Below are positions 14,685 through 22,722 of a stretch of 64,000 nucleotides of DNA, piece by piece (the first letter of the stretch is position 1; the number at the start of each line of letters is the position of its first letter). Below the pieces are notes generated by a model. The model was not told the origin of the DNA, searched no databases, and was given only the letters and a program-made list of their open reading frames with translations. Origin of the DNA: CAYMPW01 sp964558505 (GTDB lineage: Archaea > Thermoplasmatota > Thermoplasmata > Methanomassiliicoccales > Methanomethylophilaceae); contig CAZLEI010000002.1 in NCBI GenBank assembly GCA_964558505.1, forward strand, positions 1-64,000, read 5' to 3'. The translations under genes and the position numbers were made by a program.

Positions 14685-16238
14685 TCAGTTCATCATGCGT
14701 ACGTTGACGGTCTTTCCCTGGTAATCGTACTGTGACAGTTCGCTGCAGATTTTCTTTGCGATCTCGGAGGGGACCTCTACGGATGCAGAGCTCTTGCCGA
14801 GCGAGATCCTGCCGACATCCTTGTCGGAAAGGCCAGTGCCCATCCTGATGAAGGCCACGATATCAGATTTGCCGATCTTGTCGTCGGATCCAAGGTTCAT
14901 GTAGATCTTGGTGTTCTTCATGGGCGGGGGGCTGGGCGCCTTCGCGGCCCCCTGTCTCTTGACGAATCCTTCGGCACCCTTCTGCTGGCTTTGCCCTCTG
15001 GTCTGTCCTCCTCTGCCCTCGGGCGCCTTCCTCTCGGATGTCTGCCTCTTCTGTCCCCTCCCTGCTGCCTTCTTGGGTTCGGGCGCAGGGGCCTTCTGCG
15101 GTTCTGGGTCTGCCCTGGGGACCACCACTATGTCCAATGGGTCGATGGGCTTGCCCGTGTGATTCTGGATGCGCCTGAGCATGTCGGCCTCGTCCCTGTC
15201 GCCCTTGAGGACGAAGGATACCGCCGTGCCGACCTTTCCTGCCCTTCCGGTCCTCCCGATGCGGTGGACGTATGTGTCAGGGTCGTCCGGCATGTCGTAG
15301 TTGACCACGCAGTCCACGTCGTCGATGTCCAGGCCCCTGGCGGCCACGTCGGTGGCTATCATGATGTCCAGGTCGCCCTTCTTGAAGTCGCTGACCACCT
15401 TCTCCCTCTTGTTCTGGGACACGTTCCCATGGATGGCGCCGGCACGGTAGCCGTCCGCGACCATCTTCTTGGTCAGCTGGTTGACCCTGCGCTTGGTGTG
15501 CCCGAAGACGATGGTCTTCGGCCTGTCCTTGTCCAATATCGTGCAGAGCGCGCTGCGCTTCGTGTCCTTGTCCAGGACCATGTAGTATTGCGAAGTGAGG
15601 TCCAGGACGATCTCGTCCTTGGACACCAGCAGCTCCTTGGGGTGGACCATGTGGTTCATGGCGAGTTTTTTGATGTCGGAGGACATGGTCGCGGAGAAGA
15701 GCATCATCTGCCTCTTCTTCGGGATCCTTCCGAGGATCCAGTCGATGTCCCTGATGAAACCCATGTCGAGCATCCTGTCCGCCTCGTCCAGGACTGCTAT
15801 GGAGATCTTCGAGAGGTTCAGGTCGCCGCGGTCGATCAGGTCCTTGCATCTGCCGGGTGTGCCGATGACGATATCGATGCCCCTCCTCAGTTCGGAGATC
15901 TGCGGGTTGATGTTGACCCCGCCGTATATCGCGATCGACCTGTGGCCTGTGTACTTGGACAGCTTGCCGATCTCCTCGGACACCTGCAGGGCGAGTTCCC
16001 TGGTCGGTGCGAGTATCAGTGTGGACGGCAGTTTCGTCCCGGATTGTGTCATGCCGAGGACGATGGACCCGTAGGTCCCAGTCTTCCCGGTGCCGGTCTG
16101 CGCCTGAGCGAACAGGTCGGATCCTGACAGGCCCACCGGGATAGTCGCCATCTGAACCGGCGTGGGCTCTGTCCATCCCATCTCGTCCATCGCCCTGACA
16201 ACTTCCTTGCGGATACCTAGATTCTCGAAACTGCTCAT
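14685..16238 (-). CDS. DEAD-box RNA helicase (DeaD/CsdA-like) with DbpA-type RNA-binding domain
   Basis: This 517-residue ATP-dependent RNA helicase has motif I AQTGTGKT (46-53), motif Ia PTRELALQ, motif II DEAD (151-154), motif III SAT (182-184) and motif VI HRIGRTGRAG. A low-complexity linker rich in Pro, Lys, Arg and Gly (about 370-440) leads to a C-terminal domain of about 75 residues that resembles the DbpA RNA-binding fold (IYMNLGSDDKIGKSDIVAFI). Such enzymes unwind structured RNA, often in ribosome assembly and cold adaptation. A TATA box lies about 55 nt upstream, with a hairpin in the leader. Confidence 0.95.
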   Translation of the reverse strand: MSSFENLGIRKEVVRAMDEMGWTEPTPVQMATIPVGLSGSDLFAQAQTGTGKTGTYGSIVLGMTQSGTKLPSTLILAPTRELALQVSEEIGKLSKYTGHRSIAIYGGVNINPQISELRRGIDIVIGTPGRCKDLIDRGDLNLSKISIAVLDEADRMLDMGFIRDIDWILGRIPKKRQMMLFSATMSSDIKKLAMNHMVHPKELLVSKDEIVLDLTSQYYMVLDKDTKRSALCTILDKDRPKTIVFGHTKRRVNQLTKKMVADGYRAGAIHGNVSQNKREKVVSDFKKGDLDIMIATDVAARGLDIDDVDCVVNYDMPDDPDTYVHRIGRTGRAGKVGTAVSFVLKGDRDEADMLRRIQNHTGKPIDPLDIVVVPRADPEPQKAPAPEPKKAAGRGQKRQTSERKAPEGRGGQTRGQSQQKGAEGFVKRQGAAKAPSPPPMKNTKIYMNLGSDDKIGKSDIVAFIRMGTGLSDKDVGRISLGKSSASVEVPSEIAKKICSELSQYDYQGKTVNVRMMN

Positions 16239-16253
16239 ATGAAATTCTCATGC

Positions 16254-16300
16254 GCGGATTGTACCGCGATAACGGGGGCTTGACGACACAGTATATAAAC
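16254..16300 (-). promoter_or_regulatory. Promoter and leader hairpin of the DEAD-box helicase
   Basis: Minus-strand TTTATATAC at about 16290-16300 is a TATA box. The predicted leader of about 30 nt includes the inverted repeat CGCGG-N6-CCGCG (16254-16269), which could fold close to the start codon. A cold-responsive leader is possible but unproven. Confidence 0.45.
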
Positions 16301-16346
16301 TATATCCCAGAAGCCACGATGCATGCGGGAATGCGGCCATCCGGCG

Positions 16347-17267
16347 TCAGGCTATGCCCCGTGCTTTGTCGGCACGGTTCTTCATCAGAGAGAACACGAT
16401 GGTAACCAGCAGCACTATGCAGATGAATCCCAGGGAGAACGGTATCCCGATGTGTATGAACTCTGCGGTTATGAGCTTGAATCCGACGAACACCAGGATG
16501 ATGCCGAGGCCGTACTTCAGGTAGGCCAGTGCGCTGAGGGAGCCTCTGATCGCGAAGTACAGGGACCTCAGTCCCAGTATGGCGAATATGTTGGAGGTGT
16601 AGACTATGAACATGTCGGTGGTTATGGCAAGCACCGCGGGTATGGAGTCCACGGCGAATATGATGTCTGTGAGCTCGATTACTATGATGCACAGCAGCAG
16701 AGGAGTGATGACCTTCGCACCGTTGTACACCGTGAAAAGCTTCGCGCCGTCCAGTTCCGGGGATGTCTTGAGGTGCTTGCAGAGGAACTTGGCGACCTTG
16801 TTCTCGCCTTCCTCCTTCTTCATCATCGTCTTTATGGCCGCGTATATCAGGATCGCACCGAAGATGTACATCATGATGTCGAAGTTGTCCAGGAGCTCTG
16901 CGCCCACGACGATGAAGATCGCCCTGAACAAGATGGCGCCTATTATGCCGTAGAAGAGGGCCTTGTGCTGATACTCGTCGGGTATCGCGAACAGCGAGAA
17001 GATCAGGATGAACACGAACAGGTTGTCCACGCTCATGGCCTTCTCGACGATGTATCCGGTGTAGTATTCCAGGGCCTTCTCGGAACCCATCTCGAAAAGC
17101 ACGAAGATGCCGAAAATGACAGCCACGCCGATCCACAGCGCCGTCTCCATGAGGGCGCGCTTCGTGGAGATGTGCCTCACTCCGCGGTTGAACACGAAAA
17201 GGTCCAGAACGAGCATCACCGTGACGACCACGCCGAACACTGCCCACATCAACGTACTGTCGATCAC
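16347..17267 (-). CDS. TerC-family integral membrane protein
   Basis: The 306-residue protein has about eight to nine membrane spans and the TerC signatures SVDNLFVF and ELTDIIFAVDSIPAVLA with acidic residues inside the membrane. TerC/Alx proteins are linked to metal ion (especially manganese) homeostasis and to tellurite resistance. It follows the ZIP transporter gene on the same strand after 78 nt, which supports a metal role. Start ATG is at 17267; the C-terminus is short and cytoplasmic. Confidence 0.92.
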   Translation of the reverse strand: MIDSTLMWAVFGVVVTVMLVLDLFVFNRGVRHISTKRALMETALWIGVAVIFGIFVLFEMGSEKALEYYTGYIVEKAMSVDNLFVFILIFSLFAIPDEYQHKALFYGIIGAILFRAIFIVVGAELLDNFDIMMYIFGAILIYAAIKTMMKKEEGENKVAKFLCKHLKTSPELDGAKLFTVYNGAKVITPLLLCIIVIELTDIIFAVDSIPAVLAITTDMFIVYTSNIFAILGLRSLYFAIRGSLSALAYLKYGLGIILVFVGFKLITAEFIHIGIPFSLGFICIVLLVTIVFSLMKNRADKARGIA

Positions 17268-17309
17268 GAGAGGCGGGATACTGTCAGGTGCTTATTATGC
17301 TATCGTCGG

Positions 17310-17324
17310 AAAAAAAAGGGGGGG
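17310..17324 (-). terminator. C/T-run termination signal after the ZIP gene
   Basis: The minus strand reads seven C followed by eight T just after the ZIP stop codon. A T run of this length is a typical archaeal termination signal; no hairpin accompanies it. Confidence 0.45.
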
Positions 17325-17345
17325 AAAGGGTTTAGCTGTCGAGGC

Positions 17346-18140
17346 TCAGTGTATGTGGGCACCGAGCATCTCCGTAACCATCACGACCGCCGCTATCAGG
17401 ACGATGCCCGCGATGACCAGGAGGAACGATTTGACATCCTGGGATTTCCTGTGGAATGCCTCCGGGAGCATATCGCACAGGGCGACGAACATGAAGGTTC
17501 CGGCCGCGAAGGCGATGGGGAGTCCGACGACGCCCTCGAGCGAGATGGCCCCCATGGTGGCGAATGATATGATACCGGCTATCGGGGTGATCAGGGAGAA
17601 CGCGACCAGGTACGTCAGCACGGTCTTCTTCGGGCGGTCGGTCAGCAGGAACGTCGATCCGAGGGAGAACAGGACGACGACCTTGTGTATGCACATGCCC
17701 ACAAGGGCCATGAATCCAACGGATTCCCCGGCCAGCATTGCAGCGGCGAGGGTCACGCCGTCGATGGCGGCGTGGACCGACAGGCCGATGAACGCGGACA
17801 GGGAGGAGAGGTTATGGCTGTGCTCATCCTGGCAGCATTCGCAGCCGCAGGATTGCATGTGGTAATGCTTCATGATGAGGTCCACGGCGAGGATAAGCAG
17901 GAAGCCGGCGAGCACGAGGCCCATGACGAGTATGGGGTCGTAGTTGGCCTCGGCGGATTCCTTCATGGCCTCGGGCAGCAGCATCAGGAACAGTATCCCC
18001 AGGAATATGCCGGCGCTCAGGGCGATGAGCAAGTGGATCTGTTTATCGCTCATCTTCTTCACGAATGGAAGGTACGCGCCCGCAAGGGACACGGCGATTA
18101 TGATGACCATGTAGATCAGGAATGTTATGATTGGGTCCAT
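17346..18140 (-). CDS. ZIP-family divalent metal transporter
   Basis: This 264-residue membrane protein has about eight spans. It carries the ZIP metal-binding helices SVHAAIDGVTLAAAM and GMCIHKVVVLFSLG, plus a His/Cys-rich cytoplasmic loop (HYHMQSCGCECCQDEHSH) between spans 3 and 4, the usual ZIP variable loop. It should import zinc, iron, manganese or nickel. It is divergent from a nikR gene with starts under 90 nt apart, so NikR is a plausible regulator, and nickel a plausible substrate. Its ATG is at 18140. Confidence 0.92.
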   Translation of the reverse strand: MDPIITFLIYMVIIIAVSLAGAYLPFVKKMSDKQIHLLIALSAGIFLGILFLMLLPEAMKESAEANYDPILVMGLVLAGFLLILAVDLIMKHYHMQSCGCECCQDEHSHNLSSLSAFIGLSVHAAIDGVTLAAAMLAGESVGFMALVGMCIHKVVVLFSLGSTFLLTDRPKKTVLTYLVAFSLITPIAGIISFATMGAISLEGVVGLPIAFAAGTFMFVALCDMLPEAFHRKSQDVKSFLLVIAGIVLIAAVVMVTEMLGAHIH

Positions 18141-18227
18141 GAGGTCGACTCGCAGTTTGATTATTAAAATATTAGCAAAGGTTTAACAACATCAAGGTAT
18201 TTTATCGGGTGATTGTTAATAACAGAG
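18141..18227. promoter_or_regulatory. Divergent promoter between the ZIP transporter and nikR
   Basis: The short AT-rich spacer holds TATA-like elements in both directions (ATTATTAAAATA toward ZIP; TATTTTAT at about 18198-18205 toward nikR). The small palindrome GTTA-A-TAAC at 18215-18223 and related GTTTAAC/GTTAA half-sites could be operator pieces. No perfect long NikR-type repeat is visible. Confidence 0.45.
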
Positions 18228-18620
18228 GTGACAGGAACGGTAGTCGTTAGTGTTTCGTTGAACGAGGAGAACCTGAAGATGCTGGACGAGATCGAAGCGG
18301 TTTTCGGCCTCAGCGGCAGGAGCGAGGCCATCAGGACGTCGATACGCGCCGCGGAGGCGGAGATCAAGGAGCTCAAGGACATGGAGGGCACGATAGAAGG
18401 CGTGCTAATCATCGTCCGCAGGGATCACAACGACCCGTGGATGAGCCTGATACAGCACAAATACGAATCGTCGATCAAGACGCAGCTGCACTCCCATCTG
18501 AGGGACCACAAGTGCCTGGAAGTGATGATCGTCTCCAGTGAATCCAAGGTGCTTTCCGCGATGATGAGGGAAGTTCACGGGACGGGGAAAGCGGATTACG
18601 TCAAATTCGTCCGCGGTTGA
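18228..18620 (+). CDS. nikR: Nickel-responsive regulator NikR
   Basis: Residues 5-50 form a ribbon-helix-helix DNA-binding domain and the C-terminal half is the ACT-like nickel-binding domain. His77, His88, His90 and Cys96 match the E. coli high-affinity nickel ligands His76, His87, His89 and Cys95 shifted by one. That agreement and the TATA box about 25 nt upstream led me to choose GTG at 18228 (130 residues). A TTG at 18213 would add five residues. NikR represses metal uptake genes when nickel is replete; the divergent ZIP transporter is the likely target. Confidence 0.93.
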   Translation: MTGTVVVSVSLNEENLKMLDEIEAVFGLSGRSEAIRTSIRAAEAEIKELKDMEGTIEGVLIIVRRDHNDPWMSLIQHKYESSIKTQLHSHLRDHKCLEVMIVSSESKVLSAMMREVHGTGKADYVKFVRG

Positions 18621-18874
18621 TCAAGCGGTCAAGCCGATTTCATGACATCCCGTGCGGGACACGGCCGCACATGACCATTCAGGCTGAGCCTCTCCGTTCT
18701 CGCGGATCTCCGTCCGTCCTGTGGCAGGTATGCGCCACACGGAACGGTGCCCCTGCGGGGAAGGCCACGGCAGGATGCGTACTAGCAGTCCCCTTCACTG
18801 ATGCTGTACTTGAGAACAACAAAGCTGAAAGCTTTATTAATCCGCAACCCCTTTCTATTTCCGGATGGGATAGC

Positions 18875-20839
18875 ATGGGTTATGGGAACCTAGGCGATGG
18901 CAGCGCAAGCAAGGACAAGAAGCGTAAGGGCTTCGGGATTTTCGGAAGGAAGGAGGCGACGCAAGGCGCCCCCACGACACCGCTGAACAGACACAGCGTT
19001 AATGCTTCGGCAGCTCCGTCGAAGAGCGAGAGGGTAGTGGCGCCCGCATGGACACCAGTGGCCGTTCCCGCAGTGACGGAGTTGGACAGGAACGGGTTCG
19101 TCAAATACAACCTGGCCGACAAGGACGATGTCTTCATCAGGGCAGAGGGCGCGGATCATCTCTTCGATGATTCCGAGCCGGTGCTCAGGAAGGCCGTTCC
19201 CGACAGGTTCGCGACCACGTCCGAGGTCAAGAAAGAAGCATCATTCAAATTCGCACCCCGTCAGCAGAAGACGGAGGACTTTGTCTACAAGGATCCGACC
19301 GATATGTTCGGCCATGCGATGAAGGCTGAGAAACTGGACGAGTCCGAATGTGGGACGATATTCTTGAAAGTGCAGTCCGACGACGAATTCGACAAGGAGA
19401 TCATGGACGATCTCGGGGTGGAATCCGACGGCTTCGGGCTGAAGGCGAGCAGGATCTCGCTGGGTTACGGAGAGGCGGCGGTCACTGAAGCAGTAGCGGT
19501 CGAGCCGACCAAAGAATACAAAGTGCCCTGCGACGAGCCTGTCGTCGAAGAGGCGGAGATCCCCGGTTCATCATCGGCTTTCGCCGCGGAATCCGAGGAC
19601 ATGTTCACCGAGGTCTCCGCAGAGGAAGATGACGTCGGTTTCGACATATCGCCGGGAGAACTCGAGATCGAGGCCGAACTCGACGCCGAGGAAGCGCTCG
19701 AGTCGAATTCAGGTGTCGCGGATATGTCATTCGACGTCGGTATGACAGATGAGCCGATCGAAATCGCCGAGGATGCGGATCCAGAGGTCGAGCCCGAGTT
19801 CGTCGAGGGACCCGTCGCAGATGTAGAAGTGGAACAGCATGAGGATGCGGCGGATGCAATGGACATCGAGGAGATGTCCGTTGAAGTTCCCGCAGGACAG
19901 TCAGATGCACCCTTCGACGACGAACCTGCAATGGAATCCGTCATGGAGATCCCGGTGGCATTCGACGACGAACCTGCAATGGAATCCGTCATGGAGATCC
20001 CGGTGGCATTCGACGACGAACCTGCAATGGAATCCGTCATGGAGATCCCGGTGGCATTCGACGACGAACCTGCGGATGCAGCAGTTCCCGAGGTGGCGGT
20101 TTCTGCCGTGGAACCCAACTTCATAGACATATCCGCATTGGAGGAACCTGCGGAGTACGTTCCCGTGGAACCCAACTTCATAGACATATCCGCATTGGAG
20201 GAACCTGCGGAGTACGTTCCCGTGGAACCCAACTTCATAGACATATCCGCATTGGAGGAACCTGCGGAGTATGTTCCCGCGGAACCCAACTTCATAGACA
20301 TATCCGCATTGGAGGAACCTGCGGAAGTATCAATATCTGTCCCTGCGGAGTCTGCAGTTGTACATGGAACAATGGAGATCGCCGAGGAGACAGGATTCAT
20401 CGAGACCCGTTTCACCGAGATGCCCATGGCCATGACGGATGCCGAGGCGATGCCGAAGGTGACCGTGGCCATACCCGCGTTAGAGGTATCCGACGTTGAT
20501 GACGACGAATATGATGACTTCCTTCCGCCCACAAGATCGCCTGAGAAGAGGGAGCCCGGGGTCCGTTTTCGTAGCGAGCTGATGGCAGCTTCGGTTACGA
20601 ATCTGATCAAGGCCGAGAATGCCGAGGCTCCGGTGTTCGACATCGCAGAGGCAGTATCCGAGGAGACCAAGGTGCAGGCCCCGTATGTCGCAGAGGCAGA
20701 GGTGCAGGACATGATCGCACCCTCGTCGATGCCTGAGGAATCCCCTGCGCACGGAAGCACGGTTTCCTTCACGTTCTCACGCGGCCAAGTGCCAAACCGC
20801 TCCAACACTGGCATAAGGTTCCTGATGGGAAGGCTCTGA
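18875..20839 (+). CDS. Acidic repeat protein of unknown function
   Basis: I do not recognise this 654-residue protein. A short basic N-terminus (ASKDKKRKGFGIFGRKEA) is followed by a long, very acidic Ala/Glu/Asp/Val/Pro-rich body with no membrane span. It contains three full copies of a 16-residue unit (FDDEPAMESVMEIPVA) and four copies of a 19-residue unit (VEPNFIDISALEEPAEYVP). The last 120 residues are less repetitive and end with a small basic patch. The start at MGYGNLGD was chosen because the TATA element TTTATTAAT (about 18832-18840) lies 35-40 nt upstream; a longer in-frame extension would include the promoter. It could be a disordered scaffold. Confidence 0.75.
   Translation: MGYGNLGDGSASKDKKRKGFGIFGRKEATQGAPTTPLNRHSVNASAAPSKSERVVAPAWTPVAVPAVTELDRNGFVKYNLADKDDVFIRAEGADHLFDDSEPVLRKAVPDRFATTSEVKKEASFKFAPRQQKTEDFVYKDPTDMFGHAMKAEKLDESECGTIFLKVQSDDEFDKEIMDDLGVESDGFGLKASRISLGYGEAAVTEAVAVEPTKEYKVPCDEPVVEEAEIPGSSSAFAAESEDMFTEVSAEEDDVGFDISPGELEIEAELDAEEALESNSGVADMSFDVGMTDEPIEIAEDADPEVEPEFVEGPVADVEVEQHEDAADAMDIEEMSVEVPAGQSDAPFDDEPAMESVMEIPVAFDDEPAMESVMEIPVAFDDEPAMESVMEIPVAFDDEPADAAVPEVAVSAVEPNFIDISALEEPAEYVPVEPNFIDISALEEPAEYVPVEPNFIDISALEEPAEYVPAEPNFIDISALEEPAEVSISVPAESAVVHGTMEIAEETGFIETRFTEMPMAMTDAEAMPKVTVAIPALEVSDVDDDEYDDFLPPTRSPEKREPGVRFRSELMAASVTNLIKAENAEAPVFDIAEAVSEETKVQAPYVAEAEVQDMIAPSSMPEESPAHGSTVSFTFSRGQVPNRSNTGIRFLMGRL
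19913..20073 (+). repeat. Tandem 48-bp repeat, three copies plus a partial one
   Basis: Copies start at 19913, 19961, 20009 and 20057 (partial). They are essentially identical at nucleotide level, so expansion is recent or kept uniform by recombination. Confidence 0.93.
20108..20335 (+). repeat. Tandem 57-bp repeat, four copies
   Basis: Copies start at 20108, 20165, 20222 and 20279, each coding for 19 residues. Only a few base changes distinguish them, such as GTG to GCG at the start of the fourth. Confidence 0.93.
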
Positions 20840-20912
20840 TCGCCGCACCCATCCGAAAACACCTTCCAACTTCCCTTTTTCTTTTTATACTAATTATACC
20901 TAATCCTGCGTC

Positions 20913-22199
20913 ATGGAACTGCTCGGTATCCTAGTGATGTTGGCTGTGATGCTAGCGCTTGCCCGCATCTCGTCAGCTGTGTTCTCCCGGTTCGGAGTCC
21001 CCGGGCTCGTGGGAGAGATAGTCCTCGGTGTTGTGCTTGCCAACCTCTCATTCGGCGACTGGTCATTCCTCGGTATGCTGGACATGATCGTGGACTTGGA
21101 GTCCCCCAGCACGAATTATGAGATATTCTATGTGATGGCGGAGATCGGTGTCATATTCCTTCTGTTCTCCGTCGGCCTCGAGACCAAGGTGAAGGATCTT
21201 CTGAGCGTCGGCAAGGCGGCGTTCTACGTGGCATCATTAGGAGTCCTGATTCCTTTCGTCCTCGGATACGCCCTCATGGCCGCCCAGGGCCAGGATATGA
21301 TGCACGCTTTGTTCCTGGGTGTCGCGATGGTCGCTACCAGCGTCGGAATCACTGCGCGTGTCATCAAGGACATGAAGCTGTCGGATACCCGCGAGGCGAG
21401 GATCATCATCGGCGCGGCGGTCATCGACGATATACTCGGCATGGTGATCCTGGCGATCGTGGTCGGCATGGCCAAATCTGCCGCCTCCGGCGTCGCGATG
21501 AACATCATGGATGTGGTGGTCACCGCCGTGATCGCAGCCGCATTCGTCATTTTGGTGATACTGTTCTGCCTCCGTGTCACTCCCCGCATGTACGCGTACA
21601 TGGAGAAGCGCAGGCAGAATGCGCTTTCGGCAGGCAAGAAACCCTATGCGTTCAGCATGCTCACGATCGCGATCGTCGTCTGTCTGGCGTTCGCCGCGAT
21701 CGCCGAGGAGATCGGATTGGCAGCGATCATCGGCGCGTTCCTCGCCGGAATGATATTCGCCGATCACGCACGCGAGTGGGGGCTGGAGCCCAAGGTGGAG
21801 GTCCTCACGACCTTCCTCCTGCCGCTGTTCTTCATCAATGTCGGTCTGATGGTCAAGCTGGATTCTTTCACGAATCTGCAGGTCATAATGCTGGCTGTCG
21901 CGGTGATCATCGTAGCTCTGATATCCAAGTACATCGGATGCGGATTGGGAGCGAAACTGGCCGACAGGAAGATGGAGTCCCTCAGTCTCAGGATAATCGG
22001 GGTCGGTATGATCCCAAGGGGTGAGGTCGGCATAATCGTGGCCTCCTACGGTCTGAAGTACCATGTCATGAGTGACGAGGTCTACGCCGTGGTCGTGCTC
22101 ATGTCCGTGGTTACCACGTTGGTGGCGCCGCCGTTGTTGGCCCGTCTGTTCAGGAAGAAGTACCACGACACGGACGAATGGTCGACGAACGTCATCTGA
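20913..22199 (+). CDS. Cation/proton antiporter of the CPA2 (KefB/NapA-like) family
   Basis: This 428-residue membrane protein has about 12-13 hydrophobic segments and no cytoplasmic TrkA-type domain. The ion-binding signature of the family is seen in VIDDILGMVIL and the glycine-rich VGEIVLGVVLANL near the N-terminus. A Na+(K+)/H+ exchange role in the cytoplasmic membrane is likely. A TATA element (TTTTTATAC, 20883-20890) sits 26 nt before the ATG, so the mRNA should be leaderless. A T-rich stretch just upstream may end transcription of the preceding gene. Confidence 0.92.
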   Translation: MELLGILVMLAVMLALARISSAVFSRFGVPGLVGEIVLGVVLANLSFGDWSFLGMLDMIVDLESPSTNYEIFYVMAEIGVIFLLFSVGLETKVKDLLSVGKAAFYVASLGVLIPFVLGYALMAAQGQDMMHALFLGVAMVATSVGITARVIKDMKLSDTREARIIIGAAVIDDILGMVILAIVVGMAKSAASGVAMNIMDVVVTAVIAAAFVILVILFCLRVTPRMYAYMEKRRQNALSAGKKPYAFSMLTIAIVVCLAFAAIAEEIGLAAIIGAFLAGMIFADHAREWGLEPKVEVLTTFLLPLFFINVGLMVKLDSFTNLQVIMLAVAVIIVALISKYIGCGLGAKLADRKMESLSLRIIGVGMIPRGEVGIIVASYGLKYHVMSDEVYAVVVLMSVVTTLVAPPLLARLFRKKYHDTDEWSTNVI

Positions 22200-22236
22200 G
22201 CGTCCGTGGACCGTAGGTGCGTGAGATTTCAAAGGC

Positions 22237-22252
22237 GGGGGCGGATGCCCCC
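22237..22252 (+). terminator. GC stem-loop downstream of the antiporter
   Basis: GGGGGC-GGAT-GCCCCC, a perfect six-pair hairpin 37 nt after the stop, without a strong T tract. The following 200 nt up to the Sec61-beta gene hold nothing I recognise. Confidence 0.45.
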
Positions 22253-22449
22253 GTCATAATTCCAATTATGTATCGTCGTGCCGCAAGGCCGCACATGAGA
22301 TCGTGAAGCAGGCATGCGTGATGCCATGATGATCTGGGAAACGATGTGGCTGCGCAGAACATGACGTTCGATCCGACCGCACAACAGTTGCAGTTCCATT
22401 CTTGTCGACGCTTAAAATGCGCCGGCAACGGACCAGGGGCCCGTGCGGA

Positions 22450-22617
22450 TCATGCCACGGGGACGAATGTCTGGAGAACCATGACTATGACGATGGATGC
22501 CAAGGCGAGTCCGACGACGAACCAGGGGCCAATCCTGATGCCCTTGTCGTTCTCGGTGTCGAAGTACCTCATGAGTCCAGCTGCGGACTGGAATCCGCCA
22601 TCGTTTTTCTTTGCCAT
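22450..22617 (-). CDS. Preprotein translocase subunit Sec61-beta
   Basis: This 55-residue protein starts MAKKNDGGFQSAAGLMRYF, the conserved cytosolic segment of archaeal Sec61-beta, and ends in a single membrane span (WFVVGLALASIVIVMVLQTF), making a tail-anchored protein. It is the small accessory subunit of the SecYE translocon. Its size, N-terminal SAAGLMRYF motif and topology match the family well. A ribosome-binding site is not obvious. It ends in TGA and is transcribed away from lysS, with starts about 105 nt apart. Confidence 0.93.
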   Translation of the reverse strand: MAKKNDGGFQSAAGLMRYFDTENDKGIRIGPWFVVGLALASIVIVMVLQTFVPVA

Positions 22618-22722
22618 TAGGAAGCGAATAGCATACCTTATAAAAAGGTTATTGGTGACTCCTTCGCGCGCAGTGCACCGAAAGTGTCTTTTATAAATCG
22701 GCTATATGTCGCATTCGGTAAA

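Noticed and set aside
19913..20335. Regular repeats resembling a CRISPR array
   Set aside because: The repeats are tandem without unique spacers and are in frame within a coding sequence.
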